Part shown: piece after piece, positions 43,130 through 55,099 of the stretch | Layout of the letters: the number at the start of each line of letters is the position of its first letter | How positions within the stretch are numbered: position 1 is the first letter of the stretch | NCBI GenBank assembly: GCA_014058105.1 | Contig: JACGCM010002082.1 | Span: 1,426,001 to 1,490,000 of the forward strand | Direction of reading: 5' to 3' | From: Kingdonia uniflora | Taxonomy: Eukaryota; Streptophyta; Magnoliopsida; Ranunculales; Circaeasteraceae | Length of the DNA: 64,000 nucleotides | Translations under genes and position numbers: made by a program | The notes under the pieces: generated by a model | The model's input: only the letters and a program-made list of their open reading frames with translations | Databases searched by the model: none | Told to the model about the DNA's origin: nothing

Positions 43130-43485
43130 CTTGCTTTTGAAACTTGATACACCGTGGATGCAAACGCGGCTTTAATACTAGTTAATGAAAATCTACAATC
43201 GCGGAAGCTTAATTCATATTGGATTTAACACTAAGTATGATCTAAATCTCAATTAGAGTTTATTTGGAGAAAATCTAAAGCTTTCTTTTCATAAACAAAA
43301 ACAATTAACTTTGATTTACACCACCCTCTTCCTTATAACATAGTTCCCTAGGATCGCTCCTACAATATCTCTCATAAACAATTCCATTAGTAAGCTGACT
43401 AAAATAAAAACTAAACTCTAGAACAACTCCAACAGAGTAAATATAAACAGAAGCTAAAATAGAGACCAAGAGTTGGTTGTGGTAA

Positions 43486-44218
43486 CCCTCTTTTGAGCTA
43501 CATTCCTTCAAATTAGCAACCTGCTTTGGATGCTTTATAAATAGACATATACAGTCAGGGCCTCAAGGGATTAAGAATGAGATCAGGACTTGATAAGTAT
43601 AAATCAGAGGCAAATAAAACATCGCCAAATATCGAATAAGTCAGTCTGATAAGAAAATATAGTCGGACGCCTAAACAAGAAGGTAATACAAATACAATAG
43701 GAAACTCGATGATTGCTAATGCAAGGAAGCTCACGACAATAACAACTATTCCGGGATGTTTTCACTATGCCAGGGCAGATCAGAGCAACCAATTTCATGA
43801 AGAAACTAGGAATAGCTACAATAAGATAGCAGGGCTGTTATAGTGGCCAAGTTTTAATTATGTCCTCCACTTGTAATATTGTCATTTATTAATAAAGAAA
43901 AAAGCATATTTGCTCCATAAAAAAAATCCAGGCATTCCATTCAAATGCACTACATTTTAAAAATTTACCCTTTGGAAGTTAAAACTCTAGATTTTCCATA
44001 AAATTCATTTGAGTCAAAGATATGCAAGTTCACCATTGCTTCATACAATATCTCTACTTTAAGAAATTTGAAGACTTTCAAAATTAGTTACAAGAACATA
44101 AAATAAGCTTTCATAAATTTTGTTCTTGATACCCTTGAATTGCTGTCAAAGGGCACAATGTGATTTTAGAGGGAGGTGAATTAATACGATATTCCTTTGA
44201 TTCATTACTTAACAAATA

Positions 44219-44249
<31 letters not shown>

Positions 44250-44706
44250 GATTCTTAATTAAGTCATCAAGGAATATGGTAAAATCTTTTGGAATTGTAA
44301 GAAAAGAGAAGTGCAAGCAACTCTATAAAGATTGGCATGTTATGTACTTTAAAAGGATTTAATCGAGCAGACATGCTAATTGCAAATAATTTGCACTATA
44401 AACAAAATCTTTTATCATTTTAGCTAGTCTAACCCTTTAAATTTATGTTTGTAAAAGTTCTTGGATCCGACGTACTGCTCAAACCTTGAGCATATTTTCT
44501 AAACTTAGTCGATCAGATATCATAAGAGCTTATAATTTTTGCATAGTACAATTTTATGAAGACAGTGTAGTATATAGGAAAAAAATGATGCTTTTTCATT
44601 GGGATGTATTATGTTGATATCTGCAAAAATGTCAGGCTTAGTTATTTTACTAATTACCAGGTATGAGAAGAAAATATGATTTGACTGCAAAAGATGGACA
44701 CCCTTA
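43486..44706. other. Gene-free stretch
   Basis: No gene or element end is recognised in 1.2 kb. A minus ORF at 43604-43798 lacks support. The only striking object is the G run at 44219-44248. Confidence 0.5.
44219..44248. repeat. Run of 30 G
   Basis: An unbroken G30 in AT-rich DNA. It could be a true homopolymer, prone to G-quadruplex and slippage, or an assembly error. Confidence 0.9.
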
Positions 44707-45067
44707 GAGCATATGTAGTTGACTCTCTCTATATTGGCTTACAGGAAAATTTGAAGAGCCAAATCCCAATAAAATACCTACATCCGACTCTCGAAATTAG
44801 AGTTAAATTGCTTAATGTCATATTGGATAATCTAATTTGACTTCTTTTTCTACTCTTCAAACCAAATTTAATGCCTACGTAGCAATCAAATTTGGTTAAA
44901 ACTAAAATAAAATCTACCGAAAAAATTAAGGATTTTATGGAAAATGTGATGTGTGACATTTGAATAGTACCTTTTGAGGAGTCAAATGTAGGGATTTTTT
45001 TTTACTTTTACTAGCCAATAAAACTATATTTGGTAGCTAATATTTAAGGAGTCGACTACAGATCCTC
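44707..45067. mobile_element. Tourist-like MITE (PIF/Harbinger type)
   Basis: Ends are GAGCATATGTAGTTGACTC and, read inwards from the other side, GAGGATCTGTAGTCGACTC, with similarity going further in (TATATTGGCT against AAATATTAGCT). Flanks are TTA on both sides (44704-44706 and 45068-45070), as for Tourist elements. 361 bp, no ORF. Class assignment rests on the 3-bp duplication. Confidence 0.75.
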
Positions 45068-45114
45068 TTACACAGAAAAAATCAAGAAGAAGATACATGT
45101 GCTAAAAGAGAATA

Positions 45115-46045
45115 TGCAACACAAACAATAATAGTTTAGACTACTTAAGATTAATCGATTTAGATAGAATTAGGTCAAATAAAATAGGTCCGATAATCTT
45201 TGAATCTAATTGTCTAATTCTAATCTAGCTCAAATTGATATGATAATCAAGAGTTAGCAGCAAGCAATCAAAAACACAAGGACAAACAATTTTAACCATG
45301 TGGGAAACCTTTTTTAGTAGAAAAACCTAAAGGTCGCTGCCAAATCGCCCAACAGCTAAAAATTCACTATTAAAAATAAATTACAAGAATTCAATTACTT
45401 TTAGACTCGATAAGCACATCCCGCGGTTACCTCTCTTCAAATTATGTTTCTTGCAATTGATTCCTCGTTCTCGTAACGCCTTGCTTCAATCTCCCTTCAA
45501 AGCATCCAAACTTGAAACTCACTGGCTTTTCAAATCAAGTTTAGGTCTTAAGAATTCTAAGATTGATTCAACTTGAGGTTTAATTTTTGTTGAATCTCTC
45601 GCTAAATTCTCTCTTCTCTCAAAAATCTCAAACCCTAGAAAAATTGGTTTTGGAAGAGGTGAAGTTCAAAAAAGAAAAGATGCATTTTATTAGAAAATTA
45701 AAATCCCCTACTTTATTAATATAGAGAAATAGTCTATTCAAATAGACAGGGCTCTGCCTGGTCGATTTGAACAGAATAAAAACTCTATTCGAACATATAG
45801 GGTTATGACTGGTCTATTCAAATGGAAATCTATTTTCATCAAAAAGGCATAATTCTTTTTGAACTTTTGCAAAATACTAATGAGCTAGAGTCTTTGAGCA
45901 AAGATATACAAAACCAACATACTTGTTCAGTGTCAGTCCAGCTGTAGTCGCTCCACGTGTAATCTCTGATGATGAATAACCACGAAATAGTGTTAACACT
46001 TATTCTAGACACGAAATGAAACTAATACCAAATATGGATGTTTCA
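45115..46045 (-). repeat. Solo LTR related to element E
   Basis: In reverse orientation it matches the E LTR along its length: ends near ATATGGATGTTTCA (46045), CCACGTGTAATC, the TTCGAA-rich part (45730-45800), CATCCAAACTTGAAACTCAC and GGTTACCTCTCTTC. It is more diverged than the E pair. No inner element follows, so it is a solo LTR. The left end is uncertain by about 20 bp, and no clear target duplication was found. Confidence 0.75.
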
Positions 46046-48429
46046 AGCAAGAAAAAAAGGAAAATTGGGATAGAATTAAAATCCTTACTGGTTACAAATG
46101 TGGCGCACAATTTAAAACTCTTACCCATTGGAAGTCCACTAATTTGAGGTAATTACCTTATTAAAACCATGTAAAGAAAACCCAATATGTAATCAATCAC
46201 AGCCTGTTCTACTAATAATGAACAAGAAATGGTATAGGATGGTGATTTAGGTATTTATCAATTATTATAATTATTTTACTAACAATAAATGACTCGCAAG
46301 AAAATGGAGACAATCAATTATAGCTAATAGATGATGCCGATGACGACACACTGTTGACATTCCAAAGACCAGCAAAAAAAAAGTTGTTCCAAAAGTTAAA
46401 TAAATTTAATGAAACTAATGAAGAAGATGAAGAATAAAAAGAAGAACAAGGAAGAGAAGAAAGGAAGAAGAAGATGAAAAGGCATAAGATAAAGACGATT
46501 ACGACAGTGAGAGAACCAACGACTATGGAACAACAACATAATATATATTGGCAAAAAGTAGTGATATAATCAAATGAGATAAAATCATTTATAATTATTT
46601 TTTCCTTCCTAAATTTATCCAACATATGATAAAAACAATTAAAGTTATTGCTTTTGCATTTCGGCATTTTAGTTTACTTTCATGAATAAATTTATTTCTC
46701 TTTAGTCTTATATATTTTTCAGCTTTTAATTTTAATGCAATTTCCTACAATTGTTGAGTTTTTAGTATCATTTAAAAATAAATATTGATTTGCAGATACT
46801 ATTAATCAATATCACCCTTTTTAACAATATAGAATAAGCTCAAAAACAATTCAAACCCCAATTCTACGCTTGAGCTATCACAAATTAGGTTTGTAAATTT
46901 CAAACTTTTTTTCAACTTCTCTATATTTTTTAGTGTTAGGAGTTTAACATTAGGTTGTGGAGATCTCTTGTGTAGTTCTAGGTTCTTTCAATTTATCTTA
47001 GGGTTTTGTTCTAGGGTTTTAGCCTATTTAAGATTGTGTAGGATGCCTCTCGTCACCCACAAAGGTTTTGGAGATTTCTTGTGTAGTTCTAGGTTCTTGT
47101 TGTGTATATTAGGGGGTTCTTGTTGTTTATTTTAGGGTTTTGGTCTTGGGTAATAGCAAAATACCATAATTTTTTATGGTGGATAGTTTGAAATATTTGA
47201 GAAATTTCAGCGGATAAGGTATGCGTGGAAAGGATTACTTTTCTAGTCAATACCAAATGTTAAATCGGCAGTGTTATGTTTAATTTAATTAAAATTTTCG
47301 TAAGTATGGCTTACTTTACTGGTGTGAAGGACAATTAATAGATTAATCTCAAGATCACGATAAGTTCTTAAATTATAACATTTTGATGGCCAAGAATAGC
47401 TTGAAGTGCATGCAATAATACTACTGCAATTGGGTCGCATGCAACATTAAAGTTGGAAAATGAAATATTTTGTTCTCAAAGATGGAGCTTGAGATGAACA
47501 TTTAGAGATGGAGAATGGCGTCAATTGGTATTGGGGATTTTTGTTACCTTGGGTTGATATCGCCATGGTCATAGAAGTTGAGGGTTTTCTGAGGTAAGAA
47601 TCATATGCATGTTTGAGGGGCAGGTCCAAGTCCATTATAAAGGAGTTTAAGTAGGTCCAAGCCTTTTACAATATGGCAGGTTAAAGTATCAAGTGCCCAA
47701 GTATTCATGAGGGCAAGGGTAATGGTATGGCTTTGGACTTGGGATGTCATAGAGGCTTCAAGTAGGTTTACCAGCTCGAAAACGAGATTAGTGGGAAAGT
47801 TGTATAAGCTAGTTTCAGCTTGGTTTTGCCCAGTGTTGCAACCATTTTTAGGTTAAGGGTAAGATGCAAAGATCCCTGAAATAGGAAGTTGTAGTTGAGG
47901 TACCATTAGCATTAGGTAAGTCGATTACTAGTCCGCTTAAGACCCAAAGGTTAGAGGTTGAGTAGTATTTTTGCTGGAGAATATGATGCATTTGGTGATT
48001 GGATCCATAGTCACTTACGACTCACAGGACATTCACGTTGTACATTAGGGGGGAAACTATGGGCTAACACATTGAGTTCAGAGACCCTCATAGGCACATT
48101 CAGAATGTACATTAGAGTGGTTCATAGTACCATAAAAGTGTATTAAAATTATCTTTTGCTAGAGTTTGATGATATATGTTTGGACTCAAATTTAAAGAAA
48201 TATTGTTTGTATTTAAAGTTTTACATATAGACGGGGATAATACAAAGAAAATAAAGATTTTTCTAACTAATTTAATAAAAAATCAAAGACAATATCAAAA
48301 CCCAAAATTATCTCCAATATTGTTCATCTATAATAAAAAGAAGATACATACTCATTTAAATACATAAACTAGACATCTTCACATGTGGCGAAGTGCAACA
48401 ATTAGAAGTTATTAAAAATTATTTTAGAA
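46046..48429. other. Gene-free stretch with a short duplicated motif
   Basis: No element or gene is recognised in 2.4 kb. GGAGAT(C/T)TCTTGTGTAGTT occurs at 46959 and 47070 in a GT-rich, TAGGGTTTT-rich stretch. The minus ORF at 46314-46667 comes from a GAA-rich tract. The ORF at 47958-48146 has no support. Confidence 0.45.
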
Positions 48430-49137
48430 GCTTACATAAAAATCAGGCTACCCTTTTTCCCTCAGCTTAGTGATTTCTTGTCGGCGGCTTATTTGGGGTT
48501 GTTTTCAGAAATGTTTGATGCAATTGGTCATTTCGGTAATAGCATCTCTATCACTCTCCGCATTTTAGGCTTTTCCTTTGGGTCCTCTTGAAGGCACTAT
48601 AACACAGTCTTAAGTAAAGAACTAGCTTGATGATAACTAACCAGCTTAGGTCTCTTGTCAATCAGTTCCAACACTTTCCCTTTCGATAATAATTCATGCC
48701 TCATGTGATTATAAAAACTTAACTTTTCCTCTTGTGAATTGCCATGCTGTTTATCATTGCGGTTACCACTGCCATCGAGATAGACATTTCTCTTGCCAAA
48801 ATACATATTTAAAAGTATTACACCATAACTAAAGATATCACATTTCTATGAGATATTGCCCGTAAACCACTCAGGGGCCATGTACCCAAGTGTCCCTCTG
48901 ATTACTGTAAGATACCTAACATCATTTTTTCTTGTCAACTTCGACAGCCTTAAATCAGATATAACTACTCAAAATCGCCATCAATTTGTATGTTTTCCGG
49001 TTTAATATCAAGATGTAAGAAGTGCTGACCATGAAGGTATTCAAGGGCCTTGGCAACATCATTTGCAACTTTGTACCTCAATCCTCAATATCAAGAATGG
49101 CTGCCCCTCCTTAAGAAAATCCAACTGTCCAACGATA
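48430..49137 (-). pseudogene. RLK pseudogene 2 (receptor-like kinase, C-terminal half)
   Basis: From 49137 leftwards frames give RYKVANDVAKALEYLHGQ, HFLHLDIKPENIQIDGDF (catalytic Asp in HLDIKPEN, about 49000), ISDLRLSKL where DFG is expected, RGTLGYMAPEWF (APE motif, 48880), CDIFSYGVILL and a tail YFGKRNVYLDGSGNRND to SSLLKTVL (48600) and PKMRRVIEML. The HLDIKPEN form is typical of S-receptor-like plant kinases. Stops after GDF, GNIS and KTVL and a shift kill it. The N-terminal half is missing, cut where element F begins. It has a related copy at 53536-60011 and may be its old tandem duplicate. Confidence 0.9.
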
Positions 49138-50025
49138 TGTTGGATTTTTAACTTAAAAAGGGTTTTATAAAATTTATTCTAAGTGATCCAAACTACTCTT
49201 TTTTTTTTCTTACTTTAATCCCACATTGGTGAGATAAACGTATATGGAAAGAGATAAAACCCAAGGTACACTTATAATTGGTATACAAGTAGTATGAGAG
49301 GGAGTGTATAGTGGTGAGTATATGGGAGGAGGTTTTAGACCATCTCATACATAGACATCCCTTGGGCAGCCCAGTAGGCCGGGCTGGCTTGGGCTTAGGC
49401 ACGGCCTCGAGTTTGGGTTTAGCCAATTGTTCCTTTTGGCTCTGGAGGCCGAGGGGGATCATGGGGCTTGGGCTAAGCCTTACGTAATATTTTTATTTCT
49501 ATAACAACTATATTTCAATTATCTTTCTAACTCCTATAACGGACAAAACGTTTTTATAACTCCTGCTCAAATTAATTTCGTAGCAGTTATATTTATTTCA
49601 TAACTTACAAAACCGCTTTGCTTATATTAATTACAAGCCATTGTAGAATTTACCAATAAAAGGAAATGAGCTCCCCACTGTTTCAAGAATAAAAAAATAC
49701 ACTTATCTTTCTCTCTCAAATTTAACAACTCTCCCCTCTTGCTCCTACTTTCGTCTGAGATATTGGTGGTACGACCAAAATACAGTGTGATCAGTACCTC
49801 TGCGCTTGTAGAGTTTTCTACTCATTGTATCCTAGGGAACAATTGATCATTACATTGCCAGTACCACTGGGCAGATCGGGAAATTGTTCTTAAAGAGTAT
49901 GCAATTCACACCTCGAGCTTCACACTCTTTCTATTGCAGTTGCAGTTTCAGTTCAATTCAGTACCTGCTTCTGCCCACATTCAGTTCCAGACTCAGTTCA
50001 GATCCGGGGATTTACTACGTGCACA
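49138..50025 (+). repeat. Probable 5' LTR of F
   Basis: Starts TGTTGGATTTTTAAC. The right end is set near 50025 because TTATCAGGTC after it may be a worn PBS about 60 bp before the gag ATG. There is no partner to confirm it. The text CCCACATTGGTGAGATAA near 49222 is common near copia LTR starts in plants, as I recall. Confidence 0.5.
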
Positions 50026-50085
50026 TTATCAGGTCATACTAAGCAATTATTTTCCAACAACTTTAAGAATATTTCTTTTTACGAT

Positions 50086-51253
50086 ATGGCTTTAGTTCCT
50101 TCTAATTCGAACAAGTATGACTCCAACAAACCTGTGAAGTTTGAGGGTCTCAACTTCAAATGATGGAAGAACAAGATGTATATTTATCTAACCCTTAAGG
50201 AAGTTAATTACATCTTAGAGACCGACAGTCCCAATAAACCTGTTGCCCCTGAAACTGATGATACTGATTTGATTAAATCTAACTATGATAAAGCCTTAGA
50301 GGAGTTTAACGATTGGAAAGAGGTAGATTTTAAGTACCGTAATTTCATCCTGAATGGGTTAGCAGATGACTTGTATGACTTCTATTAATAGTTTGAGTTT
50401 GAGAAGGCTGTTTGGGATGCATTACAAAAAAAACACGACACCGAGGAAGCTGGCTCCAAGAAATGCGCTGTTAGTAGGTACCTTCAGTATGTGATGGTCG
50501 ACGAGAAGTCTGTAATTTCTCAATCCCACGAACTACATAAAATTGTTCATGAGATAGTATCCGAGGGGATCAAACTCGATGAATTGTTTCAAGTAGCGGT
50601 TATGATTGCAAATTACCTCCTTCTTGGAAAGACTTCAAGAACATACTTAGGCACAAATCTAAGGAGTTTTCTATGGAGAGCTTAATTACTCGATTGCGAG
50701 TAGAGGAGGAAGCAAGAAAATATGATCAAAAGGATGAAGTACTCGTGGTTCAACCCAAGAGTAAAGTGTATATAAAACCTAAGGTTAATGCTATGAAAGC
50801 CAAGGGTAATGGATACAAGAAACCATTTCAGAACAATTACAACAATAGAGGAAACCAAAATCCTAATCAGGGTAGGAACCAGCAAAACTACTCGTGGTTC
50901 AACCCAAGAGTAAAATGTATACAAAACCTAAGGGTAAGGCTATGAAAGCCAAGGGTAATGGATACAAGAAACCATTTCAGAGCAATAACAACAATAGAGG
51001 TAACCAGAATCCTAATCAGAGTAGGAACCGGCAAAACTACCAATCTAATAGAACAACTCCTATAGTGTGCTTTGTATATGGCAAAGGAGGACACATTACT
51101 AGAAATTGCCATAACCGTAAACCTGTTGGTCAGGTAAAAGCGATCGAAAAGCCTCTAGTGGCTATGATCATAGAAGTGAACATGATTGGTGGGACCGATG
51201 GATGGTGGCTAGACACCGGGGCTACTCGCCACATGTGCGATGACTGGGCTTGA
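50086..51253 (+). pseudogene. Gag and protease start of F
   Basis: The gag reads MALVPSNSNKYDSNKPVKFE with a stop where Trp belongs (FK-stop-WKN, 50161), NYILETDSPNKPVAPE, FKYRNFILNGLADDLYDFY and RYLQYVMVDEKSVISQ. A basic tail is duplicated (50741-51038), which shifts the frame. Then come knuckle CFVYGKGGHITRNC (second Cys is Tyr, 51067) and WWLDTGATRHMCDDW with protease DTGA. It would package RNA. Inactive because of stops. Confidence 0.8.
50741..51038 (+). repeat. 149-bp tandem duplication in gag of F
   Basis: Copies 50741-50889 and 50890-51038 start ACTCGTGGTTCAACCC. Because 149 is not a multiple of three, the copy moves the reading frame. Confidence 0.95.
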
Positions 51254-51430
51254 TTCTCACACTACTAAGGTATTGGGAACTGGAGATGTTTAACTAAAAT
51301 TTACATCTGGCCAATTTGTTATCCTCAAGAATGTGTGGCACACTCCTAGTATAAGGAAGAACCTCATTTTTGGCTTTTTTTTCTTAATAAAGCAGGTTTT
51401 CATCAATCGATTGGATCGGATCAGTATATT

Positions 51431-52477
51431 ATGACAAAGGGGGGAACTTTTGTGGGTACGGGTTTCGCTTGTAACGGTATGTTTAAATTGAGCATTGATA
51501 ATAATAATATTTCTTCTGCTTACATCGTGTCTTCTTTCAATATTTGGCATTCTAGACTTTGTCACGTTAATAAGATGCTAGTTAACAAAATGAGTAAACT
51601 TGGATTAATTCCTAAAGTAGACTTAAATGATTTTTATAAATGTAAGCATTGTAGTTAAGCTAAGATCACTAAAACATCTCATAAAAGTATAGTTAGAGAA
51701 TCTCATTTATTAGAACTTGTACACTCTGATATTTGTGAAATGGATAATACCCTAACCAGAAATAGAAAAAGGTATTTTATTACTTTTATTGATGATCACT
51801 CAAACTACACTCAGGTATATCTTATGAGACATAAGAGTGAAGCCATTGATATGCTTAGAACTTATGTTACTGAGCTCAAAAAAAATTTTGATAGAAACAT
51901 TAAGATATTTCGTAGTGATAGAGACACTAAATATGATTCGCATGAATTTCAAAACTTGTATAAATCTTTAGTGATTATACATAAAACTACAGCTCCTTAT
52001 TCTTCAAAATCTAATGGAAAAGATAAACATAAAAATAGAACTTTTACTAAAATTATAGCTGCTATTTTACTTAGCACTGGTGCACCTAAATATTTGTGGG
52101 GGAAAGTTGTATTATCAGTATGCTATGTTTTAAACCGTATACCTCATATTACTTATGATATTTCACCTTATGAAATTTGGAGAAACATGACACTAAATGT
52201 TAGTTATTTCAAACTATGGGGTTGTTTAGCATATGTTCGCAAACCTGATCCTAAGAGGACAAAACTAGAAAGCAGAGCTTATAAATGTATTTTAATCGGA
52301 TATGCTATTAATAGTAAAGCTTATAGGTTTCTTAATATACATGGTAATGTTATGATAGAATCTTGGGATATAGTTTTCTTTGAGGACAAGTTTCCTTACA
52401 AGTTGAGAGACAGTGGGGGTAGTAGTAGTAATAGTAGGGGTTCTCAACCATCCACATCATCTTGTGCCTCGACTTAA
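51431..52477 (+). pseudogene. Integrase of F
   Basis: The pre-integrase zinc finger part (FNIWHSRLCHVNKMLVNKM, CKHC) is followed by LELVHSDICEMD (first Asp), FITFIDDHSNYTQVYLM, IFRSDRDTKY (second Asp) and SNGKDKHKNRTF, where the catalytic Glu of the usual NGxAExxN is Lys. Next come YLWGKVVLSVCYVLNRIP, WGCLAYVRKPDP and GYAINSKAYRFL. The long open frame at 51740-52477 carries the core, but the Glu change means it is inactive. Confidence 0.9.
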
Positions 52478-52599
52478 AAATCCTATTGACACTCAAGATA
52501 TTGACCCTAAACTTTGAAGAGGTAAACGGATAAAAAGGACATTTTAGTGATGATTTTGTTGTGAAGAACTTAGAGTCTGACCCTAACTTATTATAGGAA

Positions 52600-53530
52600 G
52601 CGTTAACTTCTAGTGACGTTGATTTATGGCGTAAGGCCATTGACGATGAGATGGATTCCCTTATCTTTAATGGGACTTTTGAATTAGTTGAGTTACCTCG
52701 TGGTAGTCGTTCTATAGGTTTTAAATAGATATTAACGAGGAAACTTAAATCGGATGGTACTATTGATAAATATAAGGCAAGGTTAGTAGCAAAGGGATAT
52801 ATACAAAAAGAAAATGTTGATTTTTCGACACATATATTCCCTAGTTACTCGTGTTACTACCATAAGAGTATTATTGGTCGTTGCTACCATACACAATTTG
52901 ATTATCCATCAAATAAATGTGGAAGTCATATTTTTAAGCAGTAAGCTTGAGGAGAAGCTATATATGGATAAGCCTGAAGACTTTGTGTTACCTGGTCTGG
53001 AACACAAGGTCTACAAGCTAAAGAAGACTTTATACGGTCTAAAATAAGCTCCTAAACAGTGGCATGGCAGGATCGACTAACTTCTACTTTTAAATGGTTT
53101 TAAGATTAATGTTGTTGATAAATGCCTATACTATAAAGTATCGGGTAATTCCTGTACTATGATTTGTCTGTATGTTGATGATCTACTTATATTTGGTTAT
53201 ACTCTTGAGCTTGTATTAGAAACCAAGAAGATGCTTAATAAAAACTTTGATATGAAGGACCTAGCTGAGGCTGGCATTATTTTAGGCATGAAGATCACAC
53301 GTACAGATTCTGGTATTTATCTCGATCAATCTCATTATATTGAGATGATCTTGAAGAAGTACAACTAAAGAATACAGGAGATACTATTAGATAACAAGAA
53401 TATGCAAGTATTATTGGTAGCCTAAGATATGCTACTGATTGTACAAGATCTGATATAGCTTATGATGTAGGGGTTCTTTGTAGATTTATGAGTAAACCAA
53501 GTTTGGAGCACTTGAGTGTTATTTCCACTT
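52600..53530 (+). pseudogene. RT and start of RNase H of F
   Basis: Frames show SRSIGFK-stop-ILTRKLK (Trp to stop, 52727), DKYKARLVAKGY (52770), HQINVEVIFLSSKLEEKLYM (first Asp is Asn, 52900), LYGLK-stop-APKQW (53040) and CLYVDDLLIF with intact YVDD (53171-53182). The RNase H start reads IIGSLRYATDCTRSDIAYDV (53413) and ends SKPSLEHL at 53517, then breaks into kinase sequence. Confidence 0.9.
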
Positions 53531-53535
53531 TCTTA

Positions 53536-54140
53536 TCAATCATATCCACATGTTTCTTTTATGTTAGTCTTTCCTGCATACAGGCAAAAAAGGTTTGCTT
53601 GTGTGGAATGGTTTCTATAAATATATTTACCATCCTGGTCCAAACAAACAAACAAACTGTTTACCACAGAATAAATCCATAAGTACCTGACAACATTTCT
53701 TCGAGATTCCATCAAAAAATGTACCACTTAGGTGTCATATACCCATGTGTACCTCTGATTGTAGTTTGGACTCTACTCTCGTCTTTACTAATCAACTTAG
53801 AAAGCCTTAAATCACCCACAACTACACAAAAATTGTCCACAAGTGGTACATTCTCCGGTTTAATGTTAAGATATAATATCTGCTTGTAGTAATCATGGTG
53901 AAGGTACCCAAGGGCTTTAGTAACCAAAATTACAACTCTGTATCTCATTTTCCACGATAAACATCCACCATTCGAACAAGCAATCTGGGGAAAATTCAAT
54001 TTTCGAGCGACTCGTGAGGGAAAGATCATAGTCAGTGAAGAAAGTTCCCCCTGTTTTTGTCATATGACTACAAGATTCTCAAAGTATATAAAATGAACAT
54101 GATCTACACTTCCAATTGTAGATATTTCTGCATTAAATGC
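53536..54140 (-). pseudogene. RLK pseudogene 1, main kinase part
   Basis: From 54140 leftwards: NAEISTIGSVDHVHFI, CSNGGCLSW, VTKALGYLHHDYYKQILY, LNIKPENVPLVDNF (catalytic Asp of the expected HLDIKPEN is Asn here), VGDLRLSKLISKDES (DFG is DLR) and RGTHGYMTPKWY (APE motif weak). The last part (to about 53536) is hardly alignable. With 59774-60011 it forms one kinase broken by element E. Plant receptor-like Ser/Thr kinase, S-receptor-like type as far as I can judge. Inactive. Confidence 0.85.
54136..54140 (+). repeat. Target duplication of E, left copy
   Basis: AATGC here, AATAC at 59774-59778, one difference. Confidence 0.7.
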
Positions 54141-55021
54141 TGAAACATCCATATTTGGCGTTTGTTAAATTTTGTGCCTAGAATAGGTGTCAGCACTACC
54201 CCGTGGTTATTCGTCATCATAGAGTACACGTGGAGCGTGACACAGAACAGGTATGTGGTTTGTACCTCTTCGCTCAAAAATATCAAGCCATTAGTAATTT
54301 ATAAAAAGTCAAAAATAAGAATTATGCTATTTAGAAGAAAATTGGCTTATGTTCGAGTAGACTTTTTCTATGTCCGAATATTTTACTCAGCCTATTATTT
54401 CTTCGAATAGGATCTTTGAAACTATTCGAATAGAACTTTGTCTGTTCGAACAGAGTTTGGGTTTTCAATTTTTTGATAAAAGACATCCTTTCTTATTTTT
54501 GTTCTTTACCACTTCTAAAAGAAATTTTTCTAGGACATAATATTTTAGAGAGGAGAAATTTCAACGAGCGATTCAATATGAAGTAAAAGTTAAATTGAAT
54601 CAATAGAAGATTTAGAAAACCAAATCTTAATTTGAAAAACTTGTGAGTTTCAAGCCTGGATGCTTTGACGGGAGATCGAAGCGAGGCGTTGTGAGAACGA
54701 GGAATTGATTACGAGGAGTTAGAAGAGAGGTAACCACAGGATGTGCTTATCAAGTCTATATATAATTGAATTATTGTAATTTTGCTTCAATAGTAGATTT
54801 TTACTTGTCGGGAAATTCGACAACGACCTGTGGGTTTTTTTCCTGAGAAAGGTTTCCTACATGATTAAAATTGTTTGCTATTATGTTTTTGATTCATTAT
54901 TGCTTATCATATCAACTTGAGCTAGGTTAGTACTTGACAATTAGGTTCATGGATTATTATCCCTTTCAATTATGACCTAAATTATACGAAATCCGTTAAT
55001 CTCAATTAGTTATAAATTTTA
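54141..55021 (+). repeat. 5' LTR of E
   Basis: Starts TGAAACATCCATATTTGG and ends ATAAATTTTA. Between 54345 and 54460 several TTCGAA and TTCGAATA motifs occur, as in D and LINE 2. Confidence 0.9.
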
Positions 55022-55035
55022 ATTGGTATCAGAGC
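55022..55035 (+). other. Primer binding site of E
   Basis: ATTGGTATCAGAGC directly after the LTR, complement of the initiator Met tRNA 3' end. Confidence 0.9.
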
Positions 55036-55099
55036 GGTTGCGCTCTGAGGCTTAACAACCTAAGTGTGGATCATAACCCAATTATATGAGATTAATGGA

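Larger units (their letters stand above)
40494..43485 (-). mobile_element. Minus-strand LTR retroelement G, short and of unknown lineage
   Basis: Direct repeats at 43186-43485 and at 40494-40678 plus 41821-41935 share AAGCTTAAT, CTTTCTTTTCATAAACAAAA and AGTTGGTTGTGGTAA and act as LTRs. The left repeat is split by LINE 2. Next to the right repeat, AACTAGTATTAAAGC on the minus strand (43170-43184) looks like a decayed PBS of the TGGTATCAGAGC kind. One gag-like ORF follows. RT and integrase are not seen, so it is non-autonomous or deleted. The outer ends of the LTRs are not settled. Confidence 0.6.
49138..53530 (+). mobile_element. Copia element F, without its 3' end
   Basis: It starts with a probable 5' LTR TGTTGGATTTTTAAC (49138, directly against kinase sequence) and runs through gag, protease, integrase and RT. 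It ends inside RNase H at about 53530, where RLK 1 sequence begins. No 3' LTR is present, so the right side has been lost by deletion. It separates the two RLK pseudogenes. Confidence 0.8.

Noticed and set aside
46314..46667. Minus ORF of 117 codons with hydrophobic stretches
   Set aside because: Comes from a GAA/GAAGAAG-rich tract on the plus strand; Ser/Phe/Leu-rich output is what such DNA gives, with no homology seen.
48430..54140. The two RLK parts being one kinase split by F
   Set aside because: Both contain KPEN, DLRLSKL and RGTxGYM, so they overlap and must be two copies.
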